Source: Microcebus murinus (Eukaryota; Chordata; Mammalia; Primates; Cheirogaleidae). From it: a stretch of 64,000 nt of DNA. The DNA lies in the NCBI RefSeq assembly GCF_040939455.1, contig NC_134136.1:101482014-101546013 (forward strand). Reading direction: 5' to 3'. The notes under the pieces were generated by a model. It saw only the letters and a list, made by a program, of their open reading frames with translations, was not told the origin of the DNA and ran no database searches. Position numbers and translations under genes: made by a program. How positions within the stretch are numbered: position 1 is the stretch's first letter; every line of letters starts with the position of its first letter. Below, in pieces: positions 32,800-45,310 of the stretch.

Positions 32800-33710
32800 T
32801 ATTTAAAATCGTTGGGTAAAGTTAAGTTTAAAATACAGGATGCTGAAAATAGGTTGTAGTATCTGAAATAGGTACCCATGGAAACATATATTCGTAAGTC
32901 TTTATAAAATGCACATTATAAGTAAGTAAAATTATTTCTTAAAATTCTGACCTTGCTTAGAAACCAATGATATATTTCCCATGCATTTGTCCTGCAAAAT
33001 AATTATTTTTCATGAAAATATTCCATACAGGTTTATGGGAAGAGGAAACTTTTTCTGCTTTACATTCTGAAAAGGCTATTCCTTTCTAGCCCCCATTCAT
33101 GCTAACCTCGTCTCTGAACCATGCTCAGACAGCTCTGCTCTTACAAGGTGCTTCAGGGAATAGGAATTTGCTCCCTCTGCTTAAGCCAGGAGGATAACTA
33201 GAAAGCTTGCTGATTTAATTTTTAAGAAAGGTCTTGACGTTTTGCCTCTATTTGCAAAAATGTCCTCAGGGGTTCAGTGACTCACCAAGCCAGCCATCAT
33301 TTTCATCCCAGGTGTGCTACTGGGGGGCACTCTTTGTTAACATTCAGTAACCAATCACTGCCAGGGTCATAACTTCCAACATGCTCACATTCCTAGAGTG
33401 AAGAATGTTTGGAAGTCCTCTTTCTCTTTTAACTGTGACATCCGAAATGGGGACAATTTATTTTAAGGCACTCTTGAGCATTCTTATGTAGTATTGAGAT
33501 TGACAGTAAATGATCGAATGCTGAAAAATTCCTTTACAAAGGGGGCTTTCATTCCAACCTAACACTTTGGTTTCTAATTTTCAAGTAAATCTCCTTTGTC
33601 TGGTAGTGAAACACATTGCTACTAAGAAGTGAAATTAAATAATGACATATGTGTTAGGGACTATATTTTAAATAATTTAAAAGAAGGAAATTTTCTGTCA
33701 TTTTCATATT
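32800..33710. other. Unassigned, partly GC-richer; possible conserved element
   Basis: About 900 bp without recognised repeats. From about 33050 to 33640 the composition is less AT-biased than the surroundings and there is no simple-sequence content, which is why I flag it as a candidate conserved non-coding stretch. No open frame of note. Confidence 0.35.
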
Positions 33711-33725
33711 AAAAGGATTGTTGAG

Positions 33726-34034
33726 GCCGGTGGCTCACGCCTGTAATCCTAGCACTCTGGGACGTCGAGGCGGATGGATTGCTTGAACTCAGGAGTTTGA
33801 GACCAGCCTGAGCAAGAGTGAGACCACTGTCTCTACTAAAACTAGAAATAAATTAGCCAAAGAACTAAAAATAGAAAAAATTAGCCTGGCCTGGTAGTGC
33901 GTGCCTGTAGTCCCAGCTGCTCAATAGGCTGAGGCAGAAGGATTACTTGAGCCCAGGAATTTGAGGTTGCTGTGAGCTAGGCTGATGTCATAGCACTCTA
34001 GCCCAGGCAAGAGAGCAAGACTCAGTCTCAAAAA
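33726..34034 (+). mobile_element. Alu, full-length with shortened 5' end
   Basis: Starts 'gccggtggctcacgcc' (the usual 'gggcgc' part is missing) and ends with an A tail of about 18. The target-site duplication aaaaggattgttgag lies at 33711-33725 and 34035-34049. Confidence 0.95.
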
Positions 34035-34049
34035 AAAAAAAAAAAAAAG

Positions 34050-35495
34050 GATTGTTGAGTTCTGATAAGAAAGTGTTAGTTGGAGAGCAAACTGAGAGAA
34101 GATGCTTTTCTAACACAATGATCACCTTTCATTGCTGTCATGTGAAATATTTATTAAACCAAACTGGGTAAGAGAAATAAGTTGGGCTTATTAAGTTTAT
34201 TTATTTCTCCAAATTATAAAATATATTAAATATATGTAGACTAAATCTTAATGGAAATTTTAAAATTTTAGGTAACATTACAAAAGAATGTACAAAGGCA
34301 TAATAATATTTACTGCAAGATATGCATTCACATACATTTTCATAAATTTTGCTTTGTCCACTTATAGAGCCATACATACAGAATGGAAATGAGTTATGTG
34401 TTTATACAATAGCTGTGTAGTCTCATTATACAATTTTATAAATGCTTTATAGTATGTGTATAATAATTACATAATTTATAAAATTTAAACAATGCAAATT
34501 GACAAAAGAAGTATAGATCTTGCTGAATTATTCTTGTCTTCCGTACTTAGAAAAATGCTGATTTTCACCAGGCAGGAAATTTGGAATAATGAATGTCTCA
34601 AATTTGGAATGCAATTTCCAGCTGGACTGATGCACTACTGATACCAGATTTTCCCTGAAACTCAGCTGACTCAAATATCCCTGACTATTCAATAATGTTT
34701 CCAACAGATGAGGGAAGGACTTCAAGGAAATGATCAGATTGCTTAAATATTAGTGACACATAAGATTAGTGACACATAACCTGGTTGTGGGTTCAAGCCA
34801 AAATCTATAACCTTCCAAATAGTATCTCCTATATTTCTAAAACTTAACTATTTGCTCTCATGTTCAAGGAAATGAAAGATATGTTGGCTTGTTTGACTAT
34901 GTTGTGTGTTTTCAGCAGGAACTCACTGTGTATGCCTCCAAAATATGTGAAGGCAAATTTCAGAGTTATCTGGAGATCAAAATAAGCTGAAAGCTGTCTT
35001 GTCCATAGTCCCTTGGTTTTACTCTTGGTGTTTACTGTTTCTTACAGGGAAGTAGAGTGTGGCACTAAGCCAGATGCCTGTATCCCATCTCATATTCACC
35101 TAGGGAAGTTCATATATAATAAAAGTGAACCATAAAGAGAAAGTCTTTAGAAAGAGAAGTACTGTTAGAAATATTTTATGGAATGTAAATGTAGGAAAAG
35201 AGAGATGAGAGACACTGCAAGATTAATAGAGAAGCTAGAAATTTTGGACATTTAAATCATCATTACTCTATAAAAATTACCTCAGAAAAACAATACATTG
35301 TATAATTACACATTCAAACATATGTATTAGCAATGCACTGTAAATAAGGCATATTATAAATTTCATCCATTAGCTTGATATTTAGATGAATGCCTTGTGT
35401 CATATAAAGGGGCAAAGCCTTCATGCACAAATAGGGGATTGCAACTCAAATGACTATGGAGTCAGGCTAGTAATATAAAAAAGTGAAATGGGCCA
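34050..35495. other. Unassigned sequence
   Basis: About 1.4 kb. A short perfect tandem 'attagtgacacataa' occurs at 34749-34779. No repeat family or gene recognised. Confidence 0.45.
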
Positions 35496-35499
35496 GATG

Positions 35500-35780
35500 A
35501 GTAGTGTGTTGATATAGGGAATGTGGATAAACACAGAGAAATTAGGAACCTTGGCACATACACAGAACTGTAGGTGGTTTATCATGAATGGAACATAGAG
35601 GTGTGAGAAATATACATAAGTAGATATAAGTAGGGACACATAAGTAGACAGAAAAGCAAAGGCTAGATTTTAAGGAATATAGATACAACTCTAAGGATTT
35701 TGCATTTCATCTTTAAAGGTGCAAAATGGAAATGAAAGATTTTGGTGTATGTTTTAGAAAGATCATATTAGTAGCATTGT
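35500..35780 (-). mobile_element. L2 fragment, antisense (tentative)
   Basis: 'gctagattttaaggaat...actctaaggattttgcatttcatc' and 'atgaaagattttggtgtatgttttagaaagatcatatt' parallel the antisense L2 coding text seen at 31290-31400. Very worn. Confidence 0.45.
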
Positions 35781-35794
35781 GTAGAATTCTTTTG

Positions 35795-35905
35795 TCCTCA
35801 GGAGACTGAGATTTACAGAAATCATTTGTTCAAAAGAAGAATCTAGATAATGTCACAACTGGAATTCATATTCTAACCATCAGACTCACTTCTAGTTTAT
35901 CTTAG
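35795..35905 (-). mobile_element. MIR fragment, antisense
   Basis: 'gactgagatttacagaaatcatttgttcaaaagaagaatctagataatgtcacaactggaattcatattctaaccatcagactc' follows the order of an antisense MIR ('...gaggcacagagaggttaag...ctgggattcgaacccag'). Confidence 0.55.
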
Positions 35906-36334
35906 GATGCAGCTTTCTTATGTTGTGTGATATGGTGTAATTGTCTTTTTGCATTGGCAAGTGCAAAATAGAGCCAATGACTTTATTTGTATGCAAAGGA
36001 ACTATCTGTATTTCACTGAAAATTCTGTAGACTTGAGTTGTATATGTGTAAATATATTTTAAACATAAATATTGTGTTTATTTTTATTGTATTGTGTATA
36101 TTTATATACTTATTACTTCAATATTGATGATACAGATATAGAGCATGTAAAATTGCTCAGTTTCTCTCTGCACAAAATCATTTCAGAAGTTGACCTTCAG
36201 AATTCATTAACATCATTACTAATTGGTGCAAGTATTGACTTATGTGACCTTTACCAACAGCCTTTATTCAAATACTAAATCTAGCAGAACCATAACAGAC
36301 TCTAAGATAGTTCATTTTGTGTTCAGCTTTTGTT
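35906..36334. other. Unassigned AT-rich sequence
   Basis: About 430 bp. A 68-codon plus-strand frame at 36072-36278 has no known similarity. Confidence 0.45.
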
Positions 36335-36447
36335 ATGGAAAATTTTAAAATATACTGCAGTAGAGAGAATAGTATAATAAACCATCATGCACCCATCACT
36401 CATCTTCAATAATTATTAATGCAAAGTCAATTTTGTTTCATTTAGAC
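36335..36447. mobile_element. Possible LINE-derived fragment
   Basis: 'aaaatatactgcagtagagagaatagtataataaaccatcatgcacccatcactcatcttcaataatt' is a common interspersed-repeat sequence that I associate with old L1M DNA. The same flavour recurs at 39775-39860. Confidence 0.4.
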
Positions 36448-36653
36448 CAGTGATCCTCAAACAGGGTCAATTTTGCCCCCAAGTGGACATTCATCAATGT
36501 CTGGAGACATTTTCGGTTGACACAACTGCTGTGTGTGAAGGGTGCTACTAGCATCTAGTGAGCAAAGGCCAGTGATTTTGATTATCCTAAAATGCTCATG
36601 ACAAAGAATTATCTGGCCTGAAATGTCAGTAGCAGCACTGCTGAAATATCTTG
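36448..36653 (+). mobile_element. MER20 hAT-Charlie element
   Basis: 'cagtgatcctcaaacagggtcaattttgcccccaagtggacattcatcaatgtctggagacattttcggttg' and the rest follow the MER20 consensus to '...gctgaaatatcttg'. The 8-bp flanks atttagac (36440-36447) and atctagat (36654-36661) match at six positions, the two differences being transitions. Nearly full length. Confidence 0.9.
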
Positions 36654-36924
36654 ATCTAGATCCTAACCCACCTGTCCACTTTCCTGGATTACTGTTATGC
36701 AAACACCAAACATCTCATCCATAATTTTTTTGGTGTGAATCTAAAAGATAAGGAGGTCTTGAAGAATTATAAAAACAGGTGAGCCGTCCTCTGCAAACCA
36801 CGAATCCCAGTTTCCCTTGCCAGCTGGATTTTTGGCAAATGGAAAGCACTGGGTAGGAGAATGTTTCAGGTGGCATCTCCAACAGTTTCCTGAGTGGATT
36901 CACCTCTTACCTGCAGTCCACTAG

Positions 36925-37450
36925 TACTGGGTTGAATAGTCTCTCCACCAAAAAAAAAAAAAAAAAAAAAACCCCACAAAATTTATATCTACTCAAAAAC
37001 TGAGAATGTAATCTTATTTGGAAATAGGGTCATTGAAGATGTAATCACATTAAGATGAGGCCGCATTAAGATGAGGTCACATTAAGATAGACTAGGGTAG
37101 GCCATAAGTCCAATTACTGGTGACTTTATAAGAAGAAGGAAATTTGGACCCAGAGACACAGAGGAGAAAGACACACTGGGAACATGGTCATGTGAAGGTG
37201 GAGGCAGAAATTGAAATAATGCATCAAAGAGCTAAGGAATGCCAAGAATTACCAGCAACCACCAGAAGCTAGGAAGAAACAAGGATAATTCTTCCCTAGA
37301 GTCTTCAAAGGCAGCAAGGCCCTGTTGACACCTTGATTTCAGATTTCAGGACCCCTGAACGGTAAAAGACTGTAAGAGAATGGATTTCTGTTTTTATAAG
37401 TTACTCAATTTATGATTACTTGTTATGGCAGCCAAAAAAAAACTGATACA
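36925..37450 (+). mobile_element. MLT1-type LTR, near full length
   Basis: Begins 'gggttgaatagtctctccacc' and an expanded A22 run (36951-36971), then 'atgtaatcttatttggaaatagggtcattgaagatgtaatcac', '...ggccataagtccaattactggtgactttataagaag' and '...acaccttgatttcag...'. It ends '...ttatggcagcc...actgataca'. A local triplication of 'cattaagatgagg' lies at 37048-37090. Confidence 0.88.
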
Positions 37451-37991
37451 CCACATTTCCATGGTCTTAATGGGCAGCGCCTGCTGCCATGTCCTATTGA
37501 GAAGTCCTAGATCTTCACCTCATGTATCCTTTTATTCTTTCAGCCCTATGGATTACAGTGGTACCATATAGTTGGTAATCTCTGAGTTGGCCCACCATCC
37601 CCAGTTTTAGCTCTTCTAATGTCTTCATAACTGACTCTCTATGTTAAATATTTTGTAACGAACTACCTGGTATGATTTCTGTTTTCCAAACTAGATCCTT
37701 ATACACGTGGAAAATATACAAGTAAATTTAGTATTTTTTGTAGAAAAATATCAGCCATTAAGCAGTGCTTATGCTTCTTTTAACTTCTTTGTTTCTATGG
37801 GTTATCTTGTATACAAAAGAATTGTTTTGATTCTATTTAATATTTTACCTTTTTATACAAAATCTGATATAAATTAACCTGCATAGGCGTTATCATTTAG
37901 CACTTTATATTTGGTCAATACTTTACACACATGAGTTCATTAGTGAAAGAAACATTGATTTTTTACAGAAATGCAATAGAAAACTACAAAT
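37451..37991. other. Unassigned sequence
   Basis: About 540 bp; nothing recognised. Confidence 0.45.
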
Positions 37992-38213
37992 CAGGGTCTG
38001 AAATTTTTTTCTGTAACAGGCCAAATAGTAAACATTTTAGGTTTTGTGGGCTATGTGATCTCTGCCACAATTACTTAACTCTGCTGCTATAGCATGAAAG
38101 CAGTCATAGACAATATGTCAACAAGTGAGCATGGATGTGTTCCAATAAAATTTTGTTTATAAGAAAATGTGGTGATTCTAATTTGTCCCACAGGCTATAG
38201 TTTAATGACCCTG
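37992..38213 (-). mobile_element. hAT-Charlie non-autonomous element (222 bp), opposite orientation to 7516
   Basis: 'cagggtctgaaatttttttctgtaacaggccaaatagtaaacattttaggttttgtgggc' through '...aatgaccctg'. The 8-bp flanks ctacaaat (37984-37991) and ctgtaaac (38214-38221) differ only by three transitions and support an old target duplication. Confidence 0.85.
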
Positions 38214-39050
38214 CTGTAAACTATCTAGGCTTTTGGATATATATGCTCCATCGATATCTCATATACACACTACATACATCTATATTATTTTATATACAAA
38301 GAAAAAATACAGCTTATTTCCCTTAAGAAAGTCAATTTTTCAAAGATCTATTAGCCTTTACACTCTCAGTGTTTCATTCTTTAGAAAGATTGATATCTTG
38401 GAGGAAAAAAGGTCATTAGGCCAAAATATGAGACCTCAGGGATAAACCTGCAGAAAATTGATTGAGTGAACAAATCAACTTCCTTTTTGTAAAAGTCTCC
38501 CTATACTCTTTTTCAGAGGGATGAATAATATCTTGACATCTAGCCAGGATTTATTCTTTTCAGTATCAAATTTTTGTTTCACCCATCAGTTACCTCCGCC
38601 CAAAATCAAATATTTACAAAACTAGAGATTTTTGACCACACATAGATAATAAAGAACATATGACCTATTTGTATTTCCACTAGACTTACACATTTTTAAG
38701 GCACACTCCAATTTATTTTATTGTCCTTAACATCCAACTTAGTATCAAATAATATTTGCTGAATAAATTAATATTTACATCAATATAGTGAAAATATATA
38801 TTCATATAATCATGGCATATAGATTCTAATTTTTGATAATTCATAAATATAGAAGTTAAAACATTGGCTTATGTGGACCAAAGAAAGATTCCAATGAGGA
38901 ATCCGTAAATCTGAATGTGAAAAGAGGTGCTAGTTGACATTGAGGTCAATCTTCTCTTTGAATTCAATGATTTCTCTCTATCATGAGAAGACAGACCCAA
39001 TATCCACAGGCACATAAAAAATACTGAGATATACCCTGGGGTTAAGTATG
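38214..39050. other. Unassigned AT-rich sequence
   Basis: About 840 bp; nothing recognised. The 67-codon minus-strand frame at 38869-39072 lies just downstream of the open frame described next, in the minus-strand sense. Confidence 0.45.
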
Positions 39051-39075
39051 ACATCATTGCAGACTTTGACAAAAT

Positions 39076-39399
39076 TCAAGGTTCAGATCTCCCTCCAGGT
39101 GCCAAAATGGCATACAATAGTCCACAGTAGCCATGCATGTAGGCAGCTCTAAACAGGCTGCTAGTTCCTGAATATCTAAATTTGTGACAATTTGTGAATG
39201 AATCACCATGCCCTCCATAGAACTTGGCAACTGGATCAGCGCTTCTGCATCTGGCATTGTACACAATTTGCATATTGTGGAAGTGAAGCACTTTGCAATC
39301 TCTGAAGCCCATCTCATTATGGCATGATGAGCTCATAGCCATGTGCTTTCCATCTTTAGTTTTAATTTCAGGGCAGCCGTAGTTAAAACCTAAGGACAC
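39076..39399 (-). other. Unidentified 108-codon open frame, exon-like
   Basis: The longest minus-strand frame not explained by a transposon. Translation is rich in Cys, His, Gly and Tyr (segments such as FNYGCPEIKTKDGK, CKVLHFHNMQIVYNARC, DPVAKFYGGHGD, MHGYCGLLYAILAPGG) and ends at a stop at 39076-39078. Just upstream on the minus strand is a 'tgtatgtgtgtccttag|gt' string resembling a splice acceptor (cut near 39391). The composition is balanced and not repeat-like. I do not recognise the family. It could be a decayed exon, a processed pseudogene fragment in a shifted frame, or chance. No function is claimed. Confidence 0.25.
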
Positions 39400-39765
39400 A
39401 CATACATAGCTTATGGATAATGATTATCTAAACTGTTTTTAGTTTAGTAAACTTAAGATGTTAAATTAAGAACAACTCGACTTACTAGAGCTGAAAAGAG
39501 GACAGGCAAAAGTTGTCCCCCCTTAATACCAGTTATTACAAAACAAAAAATGTTATAAAAATGCTTGAGCTATTTTAAATGAGAAAAGTTCTAGTAATGA
39601 TTATTAAAATTTAAAGTGCCTCCATAATAACTGATTTACATTTAGTTTCCATAAAACACTTTTAGCAATCCTAACATTTAATGTTGTGATTTAAAACAAA
39701 AAGAGATCTCTTCTTTAGTTGCATCTACCTATGTGATCATAATTTTAAAAAATAACCTTTTAATT
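39400..39765. other. Unassigned AT-rich sequence
   Basis: About 365 bp; nothing recognised. Confidence 0.45.
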
Positions 39766-39769
39766 TAAA

Positions 39770-40200
39770 AATAATTTTAGATATACAGAAAAATGTGAAG
39801 ATAATACGAAGAGCTCTCATATTCTCCACCTCCAGTTTTTACTGTTATTAGCATCTCACATTATTATGGTACTTTTGTCACAAATAATGAACCAATTTTG
39901 ATACATTATAATTAACTAAAGTCCATATTTAACTCATAATTCCTTCCTTTTTACTAGTGTCCTATTTTTTTCTGTTCTAAAATCCCATCATATTTAGTCA
40001 CCTTATCTTTTTAGCCTCCTCTTGGCTATGACAGTTTCTCAGACTTTCCTTGTTTATAATGACCTTGAGAGTTCTGAGGAGCACTAGCTGGGTATTTTGT
40101 AGATTGTCCTTTAACTGGGATTTGTCTGATGTTTTTCCCATGATTAGACAGCATTATGGATTTTAGGAACAAAGACCATAAAGTAAAGTAACCAGCTTTT
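39770..40200. mobile_element. LINE-associated repeat, subfamily unclear
   Basis: 'aaaaatgtgaagataatacgaagagctctcatattctccacc', 'cctcttggctatgacagtttctcagactttccttgtttataatgaccttgagagttctgagga' and 'tttgtctgatgtttttcccatgattagac' are in the order of a very common old LINE-linked repeat. The strand could not be fixed. Confidence 0.5.
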
Positions 40201-40750
40201 TATTGTTGTGAGGTTGAGAGTGACAACTTCCAAGCTTTTTAAATGTCAGAACTGAAGAAAAACTCATGACATTTTAAGTGAATTCTAAGGCCCTGAAATG
40301 ATTTGTATTAGAATTGCTTAAGTAGACAATAGAGATATGTACACCTAATAGCACTACTCCAGCCCTTCTTAACTATCTCGATAACAACTTTTGTTCTCAG
40401 AATGGACAGTTGGCTTTAGAGATGAATACCATTCCACTGAGTTCCCCTGATAGGATGTCTTACTTTGATTAACTTTCATGCACATAAAGAACAGTAATGG
40501 TGGGAAGATGTTTTTATCTTGAAAGGGAACTACTTGATTCAATATAAATTAAAAGCTTTTGAAGGCAATATCACATTAAAAAAAAAGTAAAATTGTCATC
40601 AAACAGAATAACTTAATTACTCTCTATAAAATATTTATAACATAGTTGGATAATTTAAAGTAATGCCTCTTATAAGAATAACTATCTTTTTTTTCTATCT
40701 TTGTCAGATGCATTTTCATGAAGGAGGATGTTTAGATATCTCATGCCTAA
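40201..40750. other. Unassigned sequence
   Basis: About 550 bp; nothing recognised. Confidence 0.45.
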
Positions 40751-40754
40751 TTAT

Positions 40755-43250
40755 TAATTATTAATCTATTTTTGAAGTTGAGACTGATGTGCTCTTGACT
40801 TCGGTTTGCTGGTATTTTCTGAGGATTTTTGCACTTATGTTCATAAGAGATATTTGTCTGTATCTTTCTATTTTTGTTGGGGCCTTTCCTGGCTTCAGTG
40901 ACAGGGTGATACTGGCTTCATAGGATGAGTTAGAGAGGATTCTCTCCTTTCTGATGTTATGAAACAGTTTTAAGAGAATAGGTGCCATTTCTTATTTGTA
41001 GGTCTGGTGGAATTCAGCTGTGAATCCATCTGGTCTGGGGCATTTCTCTTAGTTGAGGGATTTTGTATTACAGTTTTAATCTAGTTACACTTTATTGGTC
41101 TGTTCAGGATTTCCATTTCTTCTTGATTCAAGCTTAAGAGGTTGTGTGTTTCCAAAAATTAATCCATTTTCTCTAGAATTTCTAGTTTGTCAGTGTAGAC
41201 ATTTTCATAGTAGTCACAAATAATATTTTTTATTTCTCTGATAACTGCTATAATGTCTCCTTTTTTTCATTTATGGTTGAGGTTTTTTTGAGTCCTATTC
41301 TCTTCTATTTCTAGTTAATGTAGCTAGAGGTCTATGGATTTTGCTTTCTAAAGAACCATCTTTTTGTGTTGTTTATCCTTTGTATTGTATTTTGGTTTCC
41401 ATTTTTTAATACTACTCTGAGCTTGCTTATTTCTTTTCTTCTCCTGGTTTGGGTTTGGATTGTTCTTTTCTTCAAGTTCATTGAGGTGTGACATTAGGCT
41501 ATTAATTTGTGATCTTTTATCTCTCTTTGATGTAAGCATTTAAGGTTATGAACTTCTCTCTTAACACTGCTTTTGCTTTATCTCATAGATTTTGGATGCT
41601 TGTATCATGTTTGAAATTCAGTTCAAAAAATCTTTTGATTTCCATCTTAATTTCATAATTGACCCAAAGATTTTTCAGCAACAGGTTGTTTAATTTACAT
41701 AATTTTGTTTAGATTTAAGAGTTCCTCTTAGAATTGATTTCTACTTTTATTCTACTGTGGTATGAGAGATACATGGAATGTATTCAATGTTTCTGAATTT
41801 GCTGAGACTTTTTTGTGGGCTAATATATGATCTATCTTGCAGAATGCCCCATCTGCTAATGAGAAGAATATATATTCTGCAGTTTTGTGGTAGAATGTTC
41901 TCCAAATGTCTGTCAGGTCCATTTGTTCTAGAGTCCCATTTTAAGTCCACTGTTTCTTTGTTGATCTTCTGTTTTAGTGATCTGTTCAGTTCTGTCAATA
42001 GAGTGTTGAAGTTTCTAGCAATTATGATGCTCATGTTTATTTCTTTGCTTAGATCTAGTAAAATTTGTTTTATGAATCTGATACCTCCTGTGTTAGGTGC
42101 ATATATTCTTAGGATACTTATATCTTTTTGCCAAATTGCTTACTTTATCATTATAGAATGATCATCTTTGTCTTTTTTTTAACCATTGTCTGTTTAAAGT
42201 CTATTTTGTCTGATATGAGAATAGCTACTCCTACTCGTTTTTGGATTCCATTCATGTGGAATATTTTTTTTCCATCACTTTACCTTGAGTCTATGAGAAT
42301 CTTTGCAAGCTAGATACGTTTTTTGAAGACAGCATATATTTGGGTTGTGTTTTTTTCATACATTCAGCCAGTCTATATCTTTAAAATGGAGCATTAAGAC
42401 CATTTGCATTCAATGTTAATATTGATATGTGAGATACTTTTCTGTTCATAATGTTGAATGTTACCTAGTTGCTTTGTTTTCTCCCTGTGTTACTGTTTCA
42501 TACAAGTTGTGAACTTTAACTTTTGGTTGTTCCTTACACTGTTAGGTATCAACTCTTCTGTTCTATGTATAAAGCATTTTGAAACATTTCCTATAGAGCA
42601 GGTCTAGTGGTAACAAATTCTGTTATTGTTTGCTTGTCTGGGAAAGACTTTATTCCTCCTTCATTTATGAATCTTAGTTTTTCAGGATACAAAATGGTTT
42701 GCTGGCAGTTATTGTGTTTAAGACGACTGAGAATCAGACCTCAATCCCTTCTGGCTGTAAAGGTCTCTGCTAAGAGATCTGGTGTTAGTCCAATGGGTTT
42801 GCCTTTGTAACTAACTTGTTGCTTTCATCTCACAGCTCATAGGAATTTTTCCTTCACTTTGACTTTGGTCATACTGATGACTATGTGTCTTGGTGGTTTC
42901 TTATTTGCTATGAATCTTCCAGGTGTTTGATGACCATCTTCTGTCTGGTTATCTAAATCTCTAGTGATACCAGGGTAATTTTCTTCAACTATTATCTCAA
43001 ATAGGTTTTCCATGCTTTTTGCCTTTTCTCCGTTTCCCTCAGGAATACCTATGATTCTTGTATCTGCTTGATTTGCATAATCGTATATTTCTCACAGTGA
43101 TTGTTTATTCTTCTTAGTTCTTTTGTCTACATATTTTACTGACTGTGTTGCTTTGAAATCCTTTTCTTCAAGCTTTGAAATTCTTTCTTTCCCTTGGTCT
43201 AGTCTGTTGTTACAGCTTTCTATTGTATTTTGAAATTCTCTAAATAAATC
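40755..43250 (-). mobile_element. Long antisense L1 (5' part: upstream region, endonuclease, start of RT)
   Basis: About 2.5 kb of continuous antisense L1. Reading leftward it runs from the ORF1-proximal region (about 43250-42600) through the ORF2 endonuclease and linker into the start of the reverse transcriptase (41000-40755), where it stops abruptly. Short frames retain recognisable pieces: the minus-strand frame 41747-42034 has the ELNRSLKQKINKETVDL...GPDRHLENILP segment of the endonuclease. The 3' half of the element is missing. Stops and indels throughout. Confidence 0.85.
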
Positions 43251-43350
43251 AAGGCATTATGTTGTACAGCAGACCTGTAGAGTTTAGTCATCTTGCATAA
43301 CTGAAACTTCATACCCATTGAATAGCAACTGCCCCTTTCCTCTTCCCCTC
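43251..43350 (-). mobile_element. Small LINE-derived fragment
   Basis: 'gttgtacagcagacctgtagagtttagtcatcttgcataactgaaacttcatacccattgaatagcaactgcccctttcc' is a frequent antisense LINE 3'-UTR string. It abuts the long L1. Confidence 0.5.
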
Positions 43351-43995
43351 AATGAAATACTATGTAGTACTAGAACTAAATGACATGGAATTCAATTAAC
43401 CTATATGTAGTGATATGGAATTAAAGGAGGAGAGATTGGGTGCATAGCAGTGTATACAGCATACTCCTTTTTGTTTAAGAAATAGAAGAAAATCATAATA
43501 TAATGTATTTGTTTACTTTTGCAGAAAGAAATACAGAAAAGATAAATAAAGATTTTATGAAAATGTTATCACAGGTTTCAGGTAATAGAATGGGACATTG
43601 ATATTTCTAAGTGTACATTTTTATGTTCTTTGGATTTTTAAATCATGTAACTTGTTCACATATTGAAGCATAAAAATAAATTAAAATTTGAATAGAAAAG
43701 AAACACATAAAATTGAGTGTATATCAAATTGATAACATAAACACTCAAAGAAGAGGATTATTTCCTGTAATTTTTAGCACAGTACTCTAACTGCAAAAAC
43801 TGCAAGGAACATTTATGTTTGTAGTAATATAGCAATTTTGAACAATTTTATATAATATTATAGTATAAAAAATAAGTAAATATATTAGAAATTGAGATTT
43901 TCACTGTAGGAGACAAGAGACACAGATACAAAATATAATATTTTAAGTAAACACTTATAATGTTAAATTTGAAGGCAAAATAGCCATATGAACAC
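43351..43995. other. Unassigned AT-rich sequence
   Basis: About 645 bp; nothing recognised. Confidence 0.45.
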
Positions 43996-43999
43996 ATAA

Positions 44000-45310
44000 T
44001 TTTGAAATATGTATAAATAATTCCTAGGTTATCCATCAAGAGGGCCTAAAGGAAATGACATCGCAATAGCAAGGGCTACAGAGGCCTCTTTGGAAAAAAA
44101 TTCATTTTAAATCTGGGAAAGAGAAAGGATATGGTAAGTTTGGAACATCTGTTTGTGTCAATAAGCAAGGAGGCATTTAAAAAGCTAATGAAGTCATGTC
44201 AATAGGACAGAAGGTCCCACTTGAAGAGTTCAGACAGATCAAGTTGGGAACAATCTGAGCATCTAAAAGAATGACAATTTATTTAATGATACAAATTACA
44301 ATGTATTGGATACATAAAAATCAGGAGTACAATGTGATTTTAAAAATGCCAGAAATGAAGGGAAGTTGAAAGCTCTTCTTCATAGAAGAATGATGGCTTA
44401 GAAATGTAGAAGAAATGATGGAATTAGAAACATCATGATTTTGCAACCCCTAAGGCAAAGATTGTCAAAGAATGCTGAAACCACTGGATTATAACTTGTT
44501 GGGTAAGAGTATATTTGCCTAGAGCTAAAGTAAATCACCTCTCCAAATAACTGCTAATTACATTGAGCATATATGGAAACACTACCTAATAAAAGTTATC
44601 AAATTAGGTTTTTACTAAGAGTGGGACAACCTGACTCTACATCTTTGAATATATGATGAAATATAATATGCATAACATCACCTAGGAAGTGTCCTTCCCA
44701 AAAATTATTTAACTGGAATCTGATAAAGTCTTTGGACCTCACTTTCAGTTTATAGGAAATATAATGAATAGAAAAGCATGTTAAATGAAATTATAATCAG
44801 CTAATCAGATATTCAAGAATGTGGGACAATTTAAAAGAAATTGGTTTTAGATGTTTCAAAAAGTCAATCTCAAGGAAAAAATGCTGGGAGACAGTTCTAG
44901 AAACTAAAAGGACATAATAATCAATCATACATGTTGATTGCATATTGTTTGATTTTAATGACATTTTGGTAAGTATGTTAGATGATGTTTGAGAATTAAT
45001 GCTACATTTTCTTAGATGTGATAATAATATTGTGGTTATGTAGAAGAATGTCTTTATTCTTAGATGGTAAGTTCCTTATGGTCAATGTGGCATTATTTCT
45101 GGAATTTATTTCCAAATGAGTTAACCCAAAGTGTACTTGTGTGTGTGTGTTTGTATGATTCCATACAAAATTATATTTAGATATTCTTTCCCTCATTCTC
45201 TAGAGCAAATGTGAGCAAAGTGTGAACAATTTTTGAATCAATGTGGATGATATAGAAGTGATTATTGTATTAGTCTTTTATCTTTTCAGTTTGAAAATTT
45301 TTAATGTGAT
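44000..45310 (+). mobile_element. Old repeat, probably L1M 3' region
   Basis: 'gggacaacctgactctacatctttgaatat', 'gtgtccttcccaaaaattatttaactggaatctgataaagtctttggacctcact', 'ttcttagatgtgataataatattgtggttatgtag' and the last 'ttttcagtttgaaaattttt' follow the order of an interspersed repeat that I remember from many mammalian introns. The sub-family is uncertain. A (GT)7 run is at 45137-45151. Confidence 0.45.

Noticed and set aside
41778..42161. 127-codon plus-strand frame
   Set aside because: It is the reverse of the L1 ORF2 endonuclease region, which is read on the minus strand here; the hydrophobic translation is an antisense artefact.
44000..45310. Possible host gene exon region because of several moderately GC-rich patches
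   Set aside because: The phrase order matches a dispersed old repeat and no frame is open for more than about 60 codons.
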